This document shows positions 18,671 through 27,011 of a stretch of 64,000 nucleotides of DNA, piece by piece. Origin of the DNA: Flavobacterium hibisci (lineage in GTDB: Bacteria; Bacteroidota; Bacteroidia; Flavobacteriales; Flavobacteriaceae); assembly GCF_020026925.1 (NCBI RefSeq), contig NZ_JAIQDW010000001.1, positions 310,001 to 374,000 on the forward strand. Direction: 5' to 3'. The translations under genes were made by a program, and so were the position numbers. How positions within the stretch are numbered: position 1 is the stretch's first letter; each line of letters opens with the position of its first letter. The notes beneath the pieces were generated by a model. That model saw nothing but the letters and a program-made list of their open reading frames with translations. It ran no database searches and was not told the DNA's origin.

Positions 18671-19714
18671 ATGAATAATGAGGTTCATACAAATAGACTG
18701 GAGTCAGAGATTGCTGGGTGGAATTCAAAAGAAGACCGACTGAAGAAACTTTTTAAATCAAGTTCATCGTTAGAAAATTCTCTATTAAAAGAGAAACTAA
18801 GGTTCTATGAAAGTATTTTATTGAAGTACAAGAATACAAATCAATTAGATGAACGTACTGCATTGCAGATTATAAGAAACGAACGAAACACTTTAATTAA
18901 GAAAATTTATCCGGACAGGTTTCGACAGTATTTCTATAAACTACTGAGCAAATTTGTTGTAGAAAGAATCAATGCTCAAAAAGAAAGCAGAGAGGAGCTA
19001 AAAAGCAATCAGTTGCTTGCAGATAATCTGGAACGTGCTGGTTTTAAAGATGCATACAATAAAGTTGATAGGTATATGAGGCTGGGGCAGGATAAATTTA
19101 CTGTTCCAATATCTTATTATCTTAATGAGCACGACCAGATGAATCATTCTCTTCATTTTATAAAAAATGAGCAGGGACATTATGATTTTAAAGGTTTTAA
19201 CTCTAATCTCCATCATCAGAATGCTAATAACGAGAATAGGCAATACTATTTTAATGTTGACGAGGTAAAAGCTTTTAATTCAGAGCAGGCTTACGAATTA
19301 CTATCAGGTAGAGCAGTTTTAACAGCAGGGACTTGGAAACAATTAGACTTTAATCAAAAAGGAGTTGATAGTAATTATCAATTAAAAGAATTTCATGAAT
19401 CATATGGCTTCAACATTGAAAAAAGTGTATCTGAATTATTTCTGAAGACTTCGGATCAATCGGAAATCAATTCTTTAATAGATTCTCTTAAAGAAGGCAG
19501 AAGAGAAGCAGTGACTTTAACCAAAGAAGGAAAGGAATGTAAGGTCTATATCGAAGCTAATCCTCAAAATAAGTGTCTGAATATTTACAATGAAAATTTA
19601 AGGAAGGTAACAATTGAAAGTTTGTTTAGAGTTAAAAGGGACGTCCCTTTGAAATTACAATCAAGTTTAAAAAGTCAAGATAACAAAGTCAAAAGTAAAT
19701 GCAGAAAAATATAA
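18671..19714 (+). CDS. DUF3945/DUF4099-like mobile-element protein, copy 2
   Basis: 347 residues. A helical N-terminal region of about 115 residues unique to this copy precedes the same core as the upstream gene (ELLSGRAV, WKQLDFNQKG, FHESYGFNIEKS, YIEANPQNKCLNIYNENLRK). The C-terminus is short and basic. Separated from copy 1 by 28 bases, likely one transcript. It is the last long gene before the small wHTH and recombinase. Function is not established. Confidence 0.65.
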   Translation: MNNEVHTNRLESEIAGWNSKEDRLKKLFKSSSSLENSLLKEKLRFYESILLKYKNTNQLDERTALQIIRNERNTLIKKIYPDRFRQYFYKLLSKFVVERINAQKESREELKSNQLLADNLERAGFKDAYNKVDRYMRLGQDKFTVPISYYLNEHDQMNHSLHFIKNEQGHYDFKGFNSNLHHQNANNENRQYYFNVDEVKAFNSEQAYELLSGRAVLTAGTWKQLDFNQKGVDSNYQLKEFHESYGFNIEKSVSELFLKTSDQSEINSLIDSLKEGRREAVTLTKEGKECKVYIEANPQNKCLNIYNENLRKVTIESLFRVKRDVPLKLQSSLKSQDNKVKSKCRKI

Positions 19715-19724
19715 AATAAAGGCT

Positions 19725-20006
19725 ATGGAAAATCTGAAAAGCTTACTGGACTTCTTTTCTGCAATTGAAAATGATTTTCGAATTAGTTCCACTCATATTG
19801 CAATTTATGCCGCACTGCTAAAGTATAGAGTTGAAAAAGGTTTTGTGAATCCTATACAGGTCTATAGACATGAAATAACTCCTTTGGCAAAAATTTCTTC
19901 AGCTTACACTTATCATAAATGTATTCAGGAATTGAGTAGTTATGGATATATAAAGTACGAGCGGTCGTTTAAGAAAACACAAGGGAGTAAGATTTATTTT
20001 TTTTGA
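19725..20006 (+). CDS. Small winged-helix-like protein
   Basis: 93 residues. The order of helices and the C-terminal IKYERSFKKTQGSKIYFF wing-like strand pair fit the short wHTH proteins found at the end of Bacteroidetes transfer operons. The segment YTYHKCIQELSSYGYIKYE would be the recognition helix and following wing. It is followed by a strong terminator, so it closes the operon. Confidence 0.6.
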   Translation: MENLKSLLDFFSAIENDFRISSTHIAIYAALLKYRVEKGFVNPIQVYRHEITPLAKISSAYTYHKCIQELSSYGYIKYERSFKKTQGSKIYFF

Positions 20007-20027
20007 GTAATGTATTAATAAAAAACT

Positions 20028-20051
20028 AAAGCCCTTATAAGGGCTTTTTTT
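20028..20051 (+). terminator. Terminator of the tra operon
   Basis: The 20-base palindrome AAAGCCCTTATAAGGGCTTT is followed by further T residues, a standard intrinsic terminator 22 bases after the wHTH stop. Confidence 0.85.
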
Positions 20052-20070
20052 ATATAAAATATTTTTAGAG

Positions 20071-20235
20071 ATGGAAGATGAAGAGGAAAACACAAGAGGG
20101 AAAATAACCCCAGAGAAAGCTATGAATATGTTAAACTCTGAGGGTATGAATGTTACAATCGAAGAAGCAACTGAAATTTTGCTATTTTTACGAAAAATGG
20201 CTCATGTAGCCGTATCTAAATTTTTGGAGTCATGA
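20071..20235 (+). CDS. Small helical protein coupled to the recombinase
   Basis: 54 residues, acidic start (MEDEEENTRGKITPEKAM), then an amphipathic helix pair (TIEEATEILLFLRKMAHVAVS). Its TGA overlaps the recombinase ATG as ATGA, so the two are translationally coupled. From memory, small proteins of this kind often precede recombinases in Bacteroidetes elements and might act as accessory or directionality factors. That role is speculative. Confidence 0.6.
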   Translation: MEDEEENTRGKITPEKAMNMLNSEGMNVTIEEATEILLFLRKMAHVAVSKFLES

Positions 20236-21782
20236 GTATTATAGCAGATTTATACATACGTGTAAGCACGGACGAACAAGCAGAAAAAGGTTATTCGCAA
20301 AGAAATCAGGAAGAAGTTTTAAGGAAATATTGCTCAATAAATTATATTGAAGTGCGTAACGTTATTTATGAGGATCATTCCGCTAAGACATTTAATAGAC
20401 CACAATGGAATAAACTTTTACTGAATCTGAAAAAACAGAAAAACACAACTGATCTGGTCTTGTTTACCAAATGGGATCGTTTCAGCAGAAACGCCGGAGA
20501 TGCCTATCAGATGATAAGTTTACTAAGAAAGTTAGGTGTAGAGCCTCAAGCGATTGAGCAACCTCTTGATTTGGCAATTCCAGAAAATAAAATGATGCTG
20601 GCTTTTTACTTAGCGGCTCCTGAAGTTGAAAACGATCGTAGGGCTTTAAATACCTTTCATGGAATGAGAAGGGCGAAAAAAGAAGGTAGATATATGGGTA
20701 TTGCACCGTTTGGATATGCTAATAAATCCAAAGAAGACGGAAGTAAATATATTGCACTTGTAGAACCTGCCGCTTCTGTTATGCGCTGGATATTTGAAGA
20801 ATTGGCTAAAGGAATATTCAATACAGAGCAAATATATCATATGGCTTGCAGAAGAGGATTTAAAAGAACTAAAAATAACATGTGGGGCCTAATAAGAAAT
20901 CCTGTTTATTGTGGTAAAATATTTATACCAAAATATAAAGATGAAGAAAGCAGATTTGTTACAGGGCAGCATGAGCCACTTATTTCTGAAGGCCTTTTTT
21001 ATAATGTACAAGATATCTTAGATGGAAAATCACGCCTTTACAGACCTAAAATTAAAACTGTCGTTGATTTCCCGTTAAGAGGCTTTTTTATCTGTCCAAA
21101 GTGCCAAAAGAAGCTGCAAGGAAGTAAATGTAAAGGAAGACACAAATACTATCATTATTACCACTGTGAAGCGCAATGTAAGTTTAGAATTAACTCTGAA
21201 ATCGCTAATGAACTTTTTATTGAAGATCTCAGTAAGTATCAGCCAATAGCTGAAGTTAAGAAATTATACAGCTCGATTTTATATGAAACACATCGTGATC
21301 TCGCAAATAATGCCGGCGAACAGAAAAGAAGACTTGTAGAACAGATAAAAGATTATGAACTCAGATTAAGCAATGCAAGAGATCTTCTTCTTACATCAAA
21401 AATTGAAGCTGATGATTATAAGCTAATGAAAGATGACTATGGTGCACGAATTGCAAACCTTGAACGTGAGCTATCAACAGTCACTAAAGATAAGCATAGT
21501 ATTGAAGAGCTACTGGTAAAGGGGGTTGACAACCTTATCAAACTTAGTGATTCATATTTGAAAAGGGATTTATCTGATGCAAGAAGCCTAATTGGTTTAG
21601 TTTACCCCGAAAATTTTACAATTCACGAAAATAAAGTACAAACCGCTAGAGTGAACAAAATAGTGGAGTCTATTTACCTCATTAATAAACAGTTAAAAGC
21701 AAAAAAAAACGGGACAAAAGATGATTTTTATCTTTTGTCCCGAGAAGTGACCTCGACTGGATTCAAACCAGTAACCTTCTGA
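20232..21782 (+). CDS. Large serine recombinase (integrase)
   Basis: 516 residues. The resolvase domain has the catalytic serine in YIRVSTDEQ (Ser12) and the conserved LVLFTKWDRFSRN. A Recombinase domain follows (GIAPFGYAN, NPVYCGKIF), then a zinc ribbon (CPKC near 287 with the second Cys pair after HYHC) and a coiled coil. It would integrate and excise the element at att sites using a 2-bp core. The last roughly 25 codons (from KNGTKDD) run antisense over the tRNA-Arg terminator and the tRNA 3' half, so this tail probably comes from the host side of the junction. The native end should be near 21,700. Confidence 0.92.
   Translation: MSIIADLYIRVSTDEQAEKGYSQRNQEEVLRKYCSINYIEVRNVIYEDHSAKTFNRPQWNKLLLNLKKQKNTTDLVLFTKWDRFSRNAGDAYQMISLLRKLGVEPQAIEQPLDLAIPENKMMLAFYLAAPEVENDRRALNTFHGMRRAKKEGRYMGIAPFGYANKSKEDGSKYIALVEPAASVMRWIFEELAKGIFNTEQIYHMACRRGFKRTKNNMWGLIRNPVYCGKIFIPKYKDEESRFVTGQHEPLISEGLFYNVQDILDGKSRLYRPKIKTVVDFPLRGFFICPKCQKKLQGSKCKGRHKYYHYYHCEAQCKFRINSEIANELFIEDLSKYQPIAEVKKLYSSILYETHRDLANNAGEQKRRLVEQIKDYELRLSNARDLLLTSKIEADDYKLMKDDYGARIANLERELSTVTKDKHSIEELLVKGVDNLIKLSDSYLKRDLSDARSLIGLVYPENFTIHENKVQTARVNKIVESIYLINKQLKAKKNGTKDDFYLLSREVTSTGFKPVTF
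21700..21742 (-). terminator. Terminator of tRNA-Arg, inside the recombinase 3' end
   Basis: Read leftwards, a 13-bp stem CGGGACAAAAGAT with a 7-base loop is followed by a run of nine T. It lies directly downstream of the tRNA on the same strand. The same bases form recombinase codons on the other strand. Confidence 0.8.
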
Positions 21783-21821
21783 GCCGTAATCAGATGCGCT
21801 ATTCAGTTGCGCCACGAGGCC
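21748..21821 (-). tRNA. tRNA-Arg (anticodon ACG)
   Basis: The reverse strand folds as a cloverleaf: acceptor GGCCTCG pairs with CGAGGTC (one G-U), anticodon stem TCTGA/TCAGA with loop TTACGGC gives anticodon ACG, and T-arm ACTGG with TTTGAAT pairs with CCAGT. CCA is not encoded. The 3' half overlaps the end of the serine recombinase, marking this as the integration target. Confidence 0.9.
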
Positions 21822-21878
21822 TAATGTTTCTCAGTAAGCTTATTTTTTTGCTGCTTTGATGAGCGTTGTTTGCGGGTG

Positions 21879-21908
21879 CAAATATAGGGATAAATGTTAG
21901 ATATACAA
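21879..21908 (-). promoter_or_regulatory. Promoter of tRNA-Arg
   Basis: On the reverse strand TTG is followed after 19 bases by TATATTTG, matching the flavobacterial -33 TTG and -7 TAnnTTTG boxes. It lies about 57 bases upstream of the tRNA 5' end. Confidence 0.65.
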
Positions 21909-21940
21909 GCAAAAAAACACACAAAAATAAAAAAAAATGA

Positions 21941-22138
21941 ACTTATAAAATTATATATTTGATATTCAGGGATTTCCTAAATAAGGAATTTTATCCTCTG
22001 GTTAGAGAATATTGTCTTAGAGTTTTACCAAATTCTTTAAGTGAACAGAAAATTGATTTTCTTAACGAAAGAGTTATGATAAAAGCATATCCCATATTTA
22101 CTGCTATTAACTATTACTCGTTGGGTGAAATAGAATAA
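21941..22138 (+). pseudogene. Possible gene remnant, disrupted by a MITE-like insertion
   Basis: An open frame of 65 codons with no start (YPLVREYCLRVLPNSL, then DFLNERVMIKAYPIF) looks protein-like rather than random. The insertion at 22117 replaces its last codons; without it the frame would stop at once after the TTAACTATTA duplication. I do not recognise the family. It could be the tail of a host gene cut off near the tRNA. Confidence 0.3.
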
Positions 22139-22295
22139 AATAGCTTCATTCAAGAATTAAAATCTAATTTGATCTGCAAAAATCCTTTAAAATCTGCGTG
22201 AAATACTTTTGCATATTAATTTTTCACGCAGATTTACACAGATTTATATCTAAGCTGATAGATAGAATTGAAAAAAAATAATTTCACCCAACGGG
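22117..22295. mobile_element. MITE-like element with terminal inverted repeats
   Basis: The ends match as inverted repeats of 15 bp (CTCGTTGGGTGAAAT on the left; the right end read outwards-in is CCCGTTGGGTGAAAT). The 179-bp unit is flanked by the direct repeat TTAACTATTA at 22107-22116 and 22296-22305, a likely target-site duplication. Inside is a second hairpin, CTGCGTGAAA with TTTCACGCAG, followed by a TTTACACAGATTTA tract of a kind I recall as frequent in flavobacterial intergenic regions. No coding capacity. Confidence 0.65.
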
Positions 22296-22327
22296 TTAAC
22301 TATTAATTAATTCTACCGATTAAATTT

Positions 22328-22936
22328 TTAAGGACTGACTTGTCTAATTCCTAATCTGGATTTTAGCTTTAAAAACAGTAGGGAGATTTTATATGCATCT
22401 TCCGATGAAGAATTTCTGTCGCTTTTTGGAATCTTATATATTTCACACAAATCATCAAGAGAAAATTTCTTATCATTAATATCATGCAATTTTCTATACA
22501 TAACATCAATATCCAGTGCCTCGTTTTTTAATCTTCCACAACCCAGTCTTTCCAATGCTGCATTTATCATTTCAATATCAAAGTTAACATGATGACCAAC
22601 TAAAACCGAATTCCCCAGATAATCTATAAAGGTTTCTAGTGCATCATTTTCCTGAAGTTTAGTCATTTTACTTTCAATTATAAATTCGTTGGATAAGCCA
22701 TTATCATGTAAATATTTATATTGCAGCAAAACCGCTTCGAAATTATCTTTAATTATGATACTGTCATCAACAATTGCAAAAGCCCCTAGTGACAAAATAA
22801 CATCTTTTACGGGATTAAGTCCTGAAGTTTCTGTTGATATAACTACAAATCTATTGGGTTTAGTTTCGAATTTACCAAGGTAGTTTTTCCAAAAATCAGG
22901 ATATTCTTTATTAATATTTTTCAGCCAGTCCAGCAT
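22328..22936 (-). CDS. DnaQ-fold 3'-5' exonuclease-like protein with degenerate active site
   Basis: 202 residues with the RNase H/DnaQ exonuclease fold: Exo I region VVISTETSGLNP, Exo II VGHHVNFDIEMINAAL and Exo III RNSSSEDAYKISLLFLKL. In active DEDDh enzymes the first motif is D-x-E and the third H-x4-D. Here they read S-T-E and N-x4-D, so two of five catalytic residues are replaced. It may be a non-catalytic DNA-end binder or use altered chemistry. It is co-directional with, and 1 base from, the cNMP/CBS/DUF294 gene, a pairing usual in Bacteroidetes. Confidence 0.8.
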   Translation of the reverse strand: MLDWLKNINKEYPDFWKNYLGKFETKPNRFVVISTETSGLNPVKDVILSLGAFAIVDDSIIIKDNFEAVLLQYKYLHDNGLSNEFIIESKMTKLQENDALETFIDYLGNSVLVGHHVNFDIEMINAALERLGCGRLKNEALDIDVMYRKLHDINDKKFSLDDLCEIYKIPKSDRNSSSEDAYKISLLFLKLKSRLGIRQVSP

Positions 22937-22937
22937 A

Positions 22938-24854
22938 TTATGAAAATTGTGTAAGTTGAAATTTACTTTTAATTAATTCCTCCAAATCACGCATTGGAGC
23001 TAATGCATTCTTTAATTTTTCTCTATCCGTCTTAGATAATTCTTTTATATTTATATATTGACCAGAGTCATCATTTTTTAACCCTTCAATTGTTCTGAAT
23101 TTTAATAATGTCAAAAAAGCTTCGGCACAGCTAAGATATATTTCAGCATTTTTAGAATCCGAAATAGCAAGTTGTTTAAATCTTAAGTAAGTATTGTTTA
23201 TTCCCTTAATATTGGAACTTAGAATTAAGAGTCTTGCAGAATCGATTAGAGGCATTAATGCTCTTGTTTTAATGTCAAATTTCATTTTATGAGGACCTTC
23301 TTCTTCTAATATGAACTTTTTGAAAAAACTTAATGGGGAATTCTTTTTTAAAGCATCGTTTCCTAAAAAGTCGAAAAATAACGTATTGTTGATTGCATTT
23401 TTAAAAATGACATTTTCAATCGCTTCTTCAATTTTTGGCTCACCAAAAACAATTTCATAATCAAAGAAAATACTACTCAAATCATTGCTGTTTTCACCTG
23501 GAGTATTCATCCAGCTGTTATATTGTTTTATCCAGTCTGTCAATGATTTACACCAAAGCATATTGCTTCCCATATGGCCATTTGGACAAAATTCATAACC
23601 CACTTTTTCAAGTAAAGAGGTAGTTCTTTTAGCTAATCTTAAAAAGTAATCCTTTACCTCTCTGTATTTCTCCGGTGTGACATCTTCAAAAATTAAGATA
23701 CTGTCCTGATCTGTAAGCAAAAGCTGTTCTTTCCTTCCCTGACTTCCTATGCTTAGCCATGCAAAACGGGCAGGAGGGGAGCCCAGATCTAAAATCGTTA
23801 ATTCAACTGCACGCTTTATTAATGCCAGATTAATTTCATTAGCGATATTGCACACGTGTGAAATGGGAATGTTTTTTTGAATTGAATTCTGAATTAAATC
23901 AGATAATCTGTCTCTGATCTGTTTTAAATCTTTTGGTAATTGTGATCTCTTGATTTCTTTAATCAAAACTCCAGGATTGCTGGCCTGGGCAACCACTAAA
24001 TCATGTTCAGAAATGATTCCTTTAACAACCGATTTATTAGTCCCGTCTTTAGTAACACATAAATGCGTTACATTATGCTTTAGCATTAATAATTGCGCTT
24101 CTGCTAAGGATACATTTTCAATAACGGTTACAACAGGAGAAGACATAATTTTGTCTATCGTTTCTGTAATTGGATAACGTCCTGTGGCTATTTTTGAGGA
24201 TAAATCAGAATCGGTCAAAATACCTATAGGATTGTTGTTTTCGCAAACAACAATATTATCAACCATTGAATCAGTCATTAAAATAGCAACATCTTTTACG
24301 ATTTTGTCAGCTGTGGTTGTGAGTGGTGAATTATTATAAGTAAGTGACTGGATATATTGCAGTTCTGATTGTGTATCTGAATAAAATCCGTTGTCGGGCA
24401 TTAATTTGTTTGAAGAATTCACATTGTCTTTCGTATGACGTGAATTAATTGCAAAACTTTCTAATAAGAAGTTTAAAACATCTGAATTGTTTGCTACGAA
24501 TGGTCTGAACACAGCAATAGGAATTGCATAAACAATACTTTCCTCACGTGCTTTGGCAGTCATCATATAATTGTTTTTTGCAAAAAAAGGGCGTAAACCA
24601 AAAATATCACCCTCATGACATTTGTTTATGATGGTTTCTTCAGCATCAGCAATGGTTGTAAGATTAATAATTCCAGATGATACAACATAAAAGCTGTCAT
24701 GGAGCACATCATTGTTTTGAAATAAAACAGCGTGTTTTTCTAAATTTATTACACGTATATTGGTAGCAATATTAAAAAGTTCCTGAAATGTCAAATTATT
24801 AAATGGCGGATATTCTTTTAAAAAATCCGCTATATGTTCAGCAATTGTATTCAT
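22938..24854 (-). CDS. cNMP-binding/CBS/DUF294 nucleotidyltransferase-like protein
   Basis: 638 residues from the ATG giving MNTIAEHIADFLKEYPPF; a longer frame adds a non-conserved hydrophobic stretch. Order: cyclic-nucleotide-binding-like domain (about 15-130, HEGDIFGLRPFF), two CBS domains (about 175-300, with GILTDSDL and GIISEHDL), then a DUF294 GlnD-like nucleotidyltransferase domain (WLSIGSQGRKEQLLLTDQDS, with GS and D-x-D type metal residues) and its helical C-terminal domain. Such proteins are thought to control acetate or nucleotide-linked metabolism together with the downstream exonuclease; the exact role is unproven. Confidence 0.88.
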   Translation of the reverse strand: MNTIAEHIADFLKEYPPFNNLTFQELFNIATNIRVINLEKHAVLFQNNDVLHDSFYVVSSGIINLTTIADAEETIINKCHEGDIFGLRPFFAKNNYMMTAKAREESIVYAIPIAVFRPFVANNSDVLNFLLESFAINSRHTKDNVNSSNKLMPDNGFYSDTQSELQYIQSLTYNNSPLTTTADKIVKDVAILMTDSMVDNIVVCENNNPIGILTDSDLSSKIATGRYPITETIDKIMSSPVVTVIENVSLAEAQLLMLKHNVTHLCVTKDGTNKSVVKGIISEHDLVVAQASNPGVLIKEIKRSQLPKDLKQIRDRLSDLIQNSIQKNIPISHVCNIANEINLALIKRAVELTILDLGSPPARFAWLSIGSQGRKEQLLLTDQDSILIFEDVTPEKYREVKDYFLRLAKRTTSLLEKVGYEFCPNGHMGSNMLWCKSLTDWIKQYNSWMNTPGENSNDLSSIFFDYEIVFGEPKIEEAIENVIFKNAINNTLFFDFLGNDALKKNSPLSFFKKFILEEEGPHKMKFDIKTRALMPLIDSARLLILSSNIKGINNTYLRFKQLAISDSKNAEIYLSCAEAFLTLLKFRTIEGLKNDDSGQYINIKELSKTDREKLKNALAPMRDLEELIKSKFQLTQFS

Positions 24855-25105
24855 AGTAAGTTTAATATAGTCGATTGTAAAAATAATAAAATAATAAATC
24901 ACTTTATGATATTCTTACAACTAAACGGAGGATTTAAATAATTATTGATTTTTTATATTTTTTTTGATTAAATGAGTGAATTTTTTATTGTATTTATTTG
25001 ATTATCTTTTATTTATAAATATTCGTTGAATCTTTTATTTTTGTAATAATTGATCTTGTTATGCAAATTTAAAATAGGATATAAACAAAGTAAATAAAAT
25101 TTTCT

Positions 25106-25133
25106 ATTTTACATAATATAAATTATAGTGCAA
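25106..25133. other. Left prophage junction, dif-like attL
   Basis: A 28-bp XerCD-type site: left arm ATTTTACATAA, centre TATAAA, right arm TTATAGTGCAA. Read on the other strand, the arm TTATGTAAAAT matches the E. coli dif XerD arm at 10 of 11 positions as I recall it. The left arm is host-derived, the right arm phage-derived. A 13-base core is shared with the right junction. Confidence 0.7.
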
Positions 25134-25138
25134 AAGAA

Positions 25139-26350
25139 TTGGCACAAATATTTGATAATCAGTATTTTAGAAGTGACCGTTACAAACTGGCGAAGCCCCT
25201 TGATAATGATACGGTTTTGGGAAGCCACATAAGTCACCCTGAAGATATATCTTCGGTTCTAAAAACACAACTTCACCGCATGAGAAACATTGCAAAAAAG
25301 AATTACACTTTAAAAGAAACAAAGGAAAAAAGAAAACCACGCATCCAATATTGTGGCTACGCCGTAAACGCTAATCTTAATCAGCCGGTTAAATTAGCCA
25401 AAAATGACAAAGGCGGATTATTCTTTAATGGCGTTGCTAATTGTGGCGGTTATTGGCGTTGTCCGGTTTGTGCGCTCAAAATATCAGAAAATAAAAAAGA
25501 ACTTTTGAGCGCTTTAATCGGTGCGCACCAATCGAAAGGCTTTTCGATTGGATTTCTTACGCTCACAGTTAGACACTCAAAATTTGATACTCTAAAAAAG
25601 TCCTTAAATAAGCTTACTGATAATTACAGGACTTTCCGTAAAGGTCGATTTTTTGCAAAAACTGATAACGGTATAATCGGACAAGTTAAAACCCTTGAAA
25701 TAACTTACTCAGATGTAAACGGCTGGCATCCGCATTTGCACATATTATTTTTTTATAACAATTCTAATGTGAAGGAAATAGAAAAATTTCAAAAGTTATT
25801 TATATCAAAATGGGCAGATTATAAAGACAATAACGCAACTATAAAGGCTCAAAATCAAAAAATATTGACTTCTGATATATCTGACTATATAGCAAAGTAC
25901 GATATCTGTAGCGAAATGACAAAAGGGCAAATTAAATCTTCGAAAGGTTTGACCCCTTTTACAGCTTTGGCAAAAATTGCATGCGGTGATTATGCTGACC
26001 ACATGGAAAAACACAGGCTTTATGGTATTTATACTCGCTATGTTGAAGAAACTCAGGGAAAACACTTTGTAAATATCTCAAACTCATTGCGTAAAGAATA
26101 TGCTGAATTTATTGAAAAGTTAGACAAGACAGATGATGAAATTGTAAACGAGGTCACAATAGATGAAGTCCTTTTAAAAATATCAGTTCCGATCTGGAAA
26201 CTCATTTGCAAAAACGATTTGCAACCTCTGGTTTTGATTAAGTACAAAGAAAACAATTTGGAGGGCGTTTACAATCTGCTTACATACTTCCGTGATTTTA
26301 AAGATTTAGAAATTGAAATTGATAAAGAACAAATACCAGTACTAATATGA
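25139..26350 (+). CDS. Rolling-circle replication initiator (HUH Rep), 5' end severed by integration
   Basis: Starts the replication circle by nicking one strand and attaching to its 5' end. HUH motif: WHPHLHILFF near residue 196. Tyrosine motif: DYIAKYDI near 249, with two Tyr spaced as in phage Reps. A Cys motif (CGGYWRCPVCALK, near 101) precedes it. Within the prophage no ATG lies upstream; only a TTG at 25139 or a far internal ATG is available. The frame is open back through the left att core. Joined to the right junction it gains 21 codons beginning at an ATG at 31585, for 424 in all. So the integrated gene has lost its own start. Confidence 0.88.
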   Translation: MAQIFDNQYFRSDRYKLAKPLDNDTVLGSHISHPEDISSVLKTQLHRMRNIAKKNYTLKETKEKRKPRIQYCGYAVNANLNQPVKLAKNDKGGLFFNGVANCGGYWRCPVCALKISENKKELLSALIGAHQSKGFSIGFLTLTVRHSKFDTLKKSLNKLTDNYRTFRKGRFFAKTDNGIIGQVKTLEITYSDVNGWHPHLHILFFYNNSNVKEIEKFQKLFISKWADYKDNNATIKAQNQKILTSDISDYIAKYDICSEMTKGQIKSSKGLTPFTALAKIACGDYADHMEKHRLYGIYTRYVEETQGKHFVNISNSLRKEYAEFIEKLDKTDDEIVNEVTIDEVLLKISVPIWKLICKNDLQPLVLIKYKENNLEGVYNLLTYFRDFKDLEIEIDKEQIPVLI

Positions 26351-26637
26351 AAACAATTCCCACTTTCCAGTGTTACAGTTGTGGCAACTGTGAGTTGAAT
26401 TTTCACAAAGAGGATTCAGACAATGAAAACAACGGCTTTTGTATGCGTTTTTTTCAAAACGTGCCATTAGAGGAGAAAAATATTTCCTGTTGGACTTCTA
26501 AGAAACATACGTATTATGAGGACTTAGCCAATTTAAAACCAACGTTAAACAAATCTGATTATCACAAACGTAATAAGCGTGCTAATCAATTGAAACTTGA
26601 ATTAAAAGAACCTAACCAATTAAATCTATTTTCATGA
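26347..26637 (+). CDS. Small Cys-containing phage protein with a clamp-binding-like tail
   Basis: 96 residues, overlapping the rep stop as ATGA. The N-terminal part holds five Cys (CYSCGNC, then FCMRFF and SCW) that could bind zinc or an iron-sulfur cluster. The last residues QLNLFS resemble the bacterial sliding-clamp-binding pentamer QL(S/D)LF. Placed after Rep, it may recruit the host polymerase. Both ideas rest on motif resemblance only. Confidence 0.6.
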   Translation: MKTIPTFQCYSCGNCELNFHKEDSDNENNGFCMRFFQNVPLEEKNISCWTSKKHTYYEDLANLKPTLNKSDYHKRNKRANQLKLELKEPNQLNLFS

Positions 26638-26714
26638 AACTATTTTTACTCGGTTGGTATGTTTTCGCACTTTATGTAACGCTATATATACAAAACAGAA
26701 AACCAAAATTATGA
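26634..26714 (+). CDS. Tiny membrane protein, 26 residues
   Basis: One hydrophobic helix (FLLGWYVFALYVTLYI) with a basic tail, linked by ATGA overlap to the gene before and by ATGA to the gene after. Such coupling is unlikely by chance, which supports a real micro-gene. Confidence 0.45.
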   Translation: MKLFLLGWYVFALYVTLYIQNRKPKL

Positions 26715-26794
26715 TTTTTACAATTTTTATTATATGTCTTATTCCTTACATCATTTTTTTTATATATGAATATAAGGATAATTTTAAAAAATAA
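26711..26794 (+). CDS. Tiny membrane protein, 27 residues
   Basis: One helix (FTIFIICLIPYIIFFIY) and a charged tail. ATGA overlap with the preceding micro-gene and a GC-rich hairpin directly after its stop. Probably translated, role unknown; it could be a minor virion membrane protein. Confidence 0.45.
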   Translation: MIFTIFIICLIPYIIFFIYEYKDNFKK

Positions 26795-26814
26795 GAGGGG
26801 AATCCACTCCCCTC
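26795..26814 (+). other. Short GC-rich hairpin
   Basis: GAGGGG and CCCCTC enclose an 8-base loop immediately after the micro-gene stop. It lacks a T-run. In a ssDNA phage it may be an mRNA-processing or replication structure. Confidence 0.4.
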
Positions 26815-26840
26815 CTATCAACAACCCAAAACCTAATAAC

Positions 26841-27008
26841 ATGGAAACATTAAAAGTAATTACTGCCAAAGAAATGGCTGAAACAATGGGTATTTCTATA
26901 GCTACCGCAAACAGGTATTTAAAAGATATCAAAGAAGAGTACAAAATTAAAATTGTGTTAGGTCAACACGTGAATAGTTATTTCAAAATTAGTGCCAAAA
27001 GTAAGTAA
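26841..27008 (+). CDS. Small HTH DNA-binding protein
   Basis: 55 residues from ATG 26841. ITAKEMAETMGISIATANRYLKDI is a helix-turn-helix; the longer frame upstream runs through the hairpin and is not used. A terminator and three CTATCA repeats at 10-base spacing follow at once and may be its own binding site. Likely a phage regulator separating the replication block from the structural block. Confidence 0.65.
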   Translation: METLKVITAKEMAETMGISIATANRYLKDIKEEYKIKIVLGQHVNSYFKISAKSK

Positions 27009-27011
27009 AAA

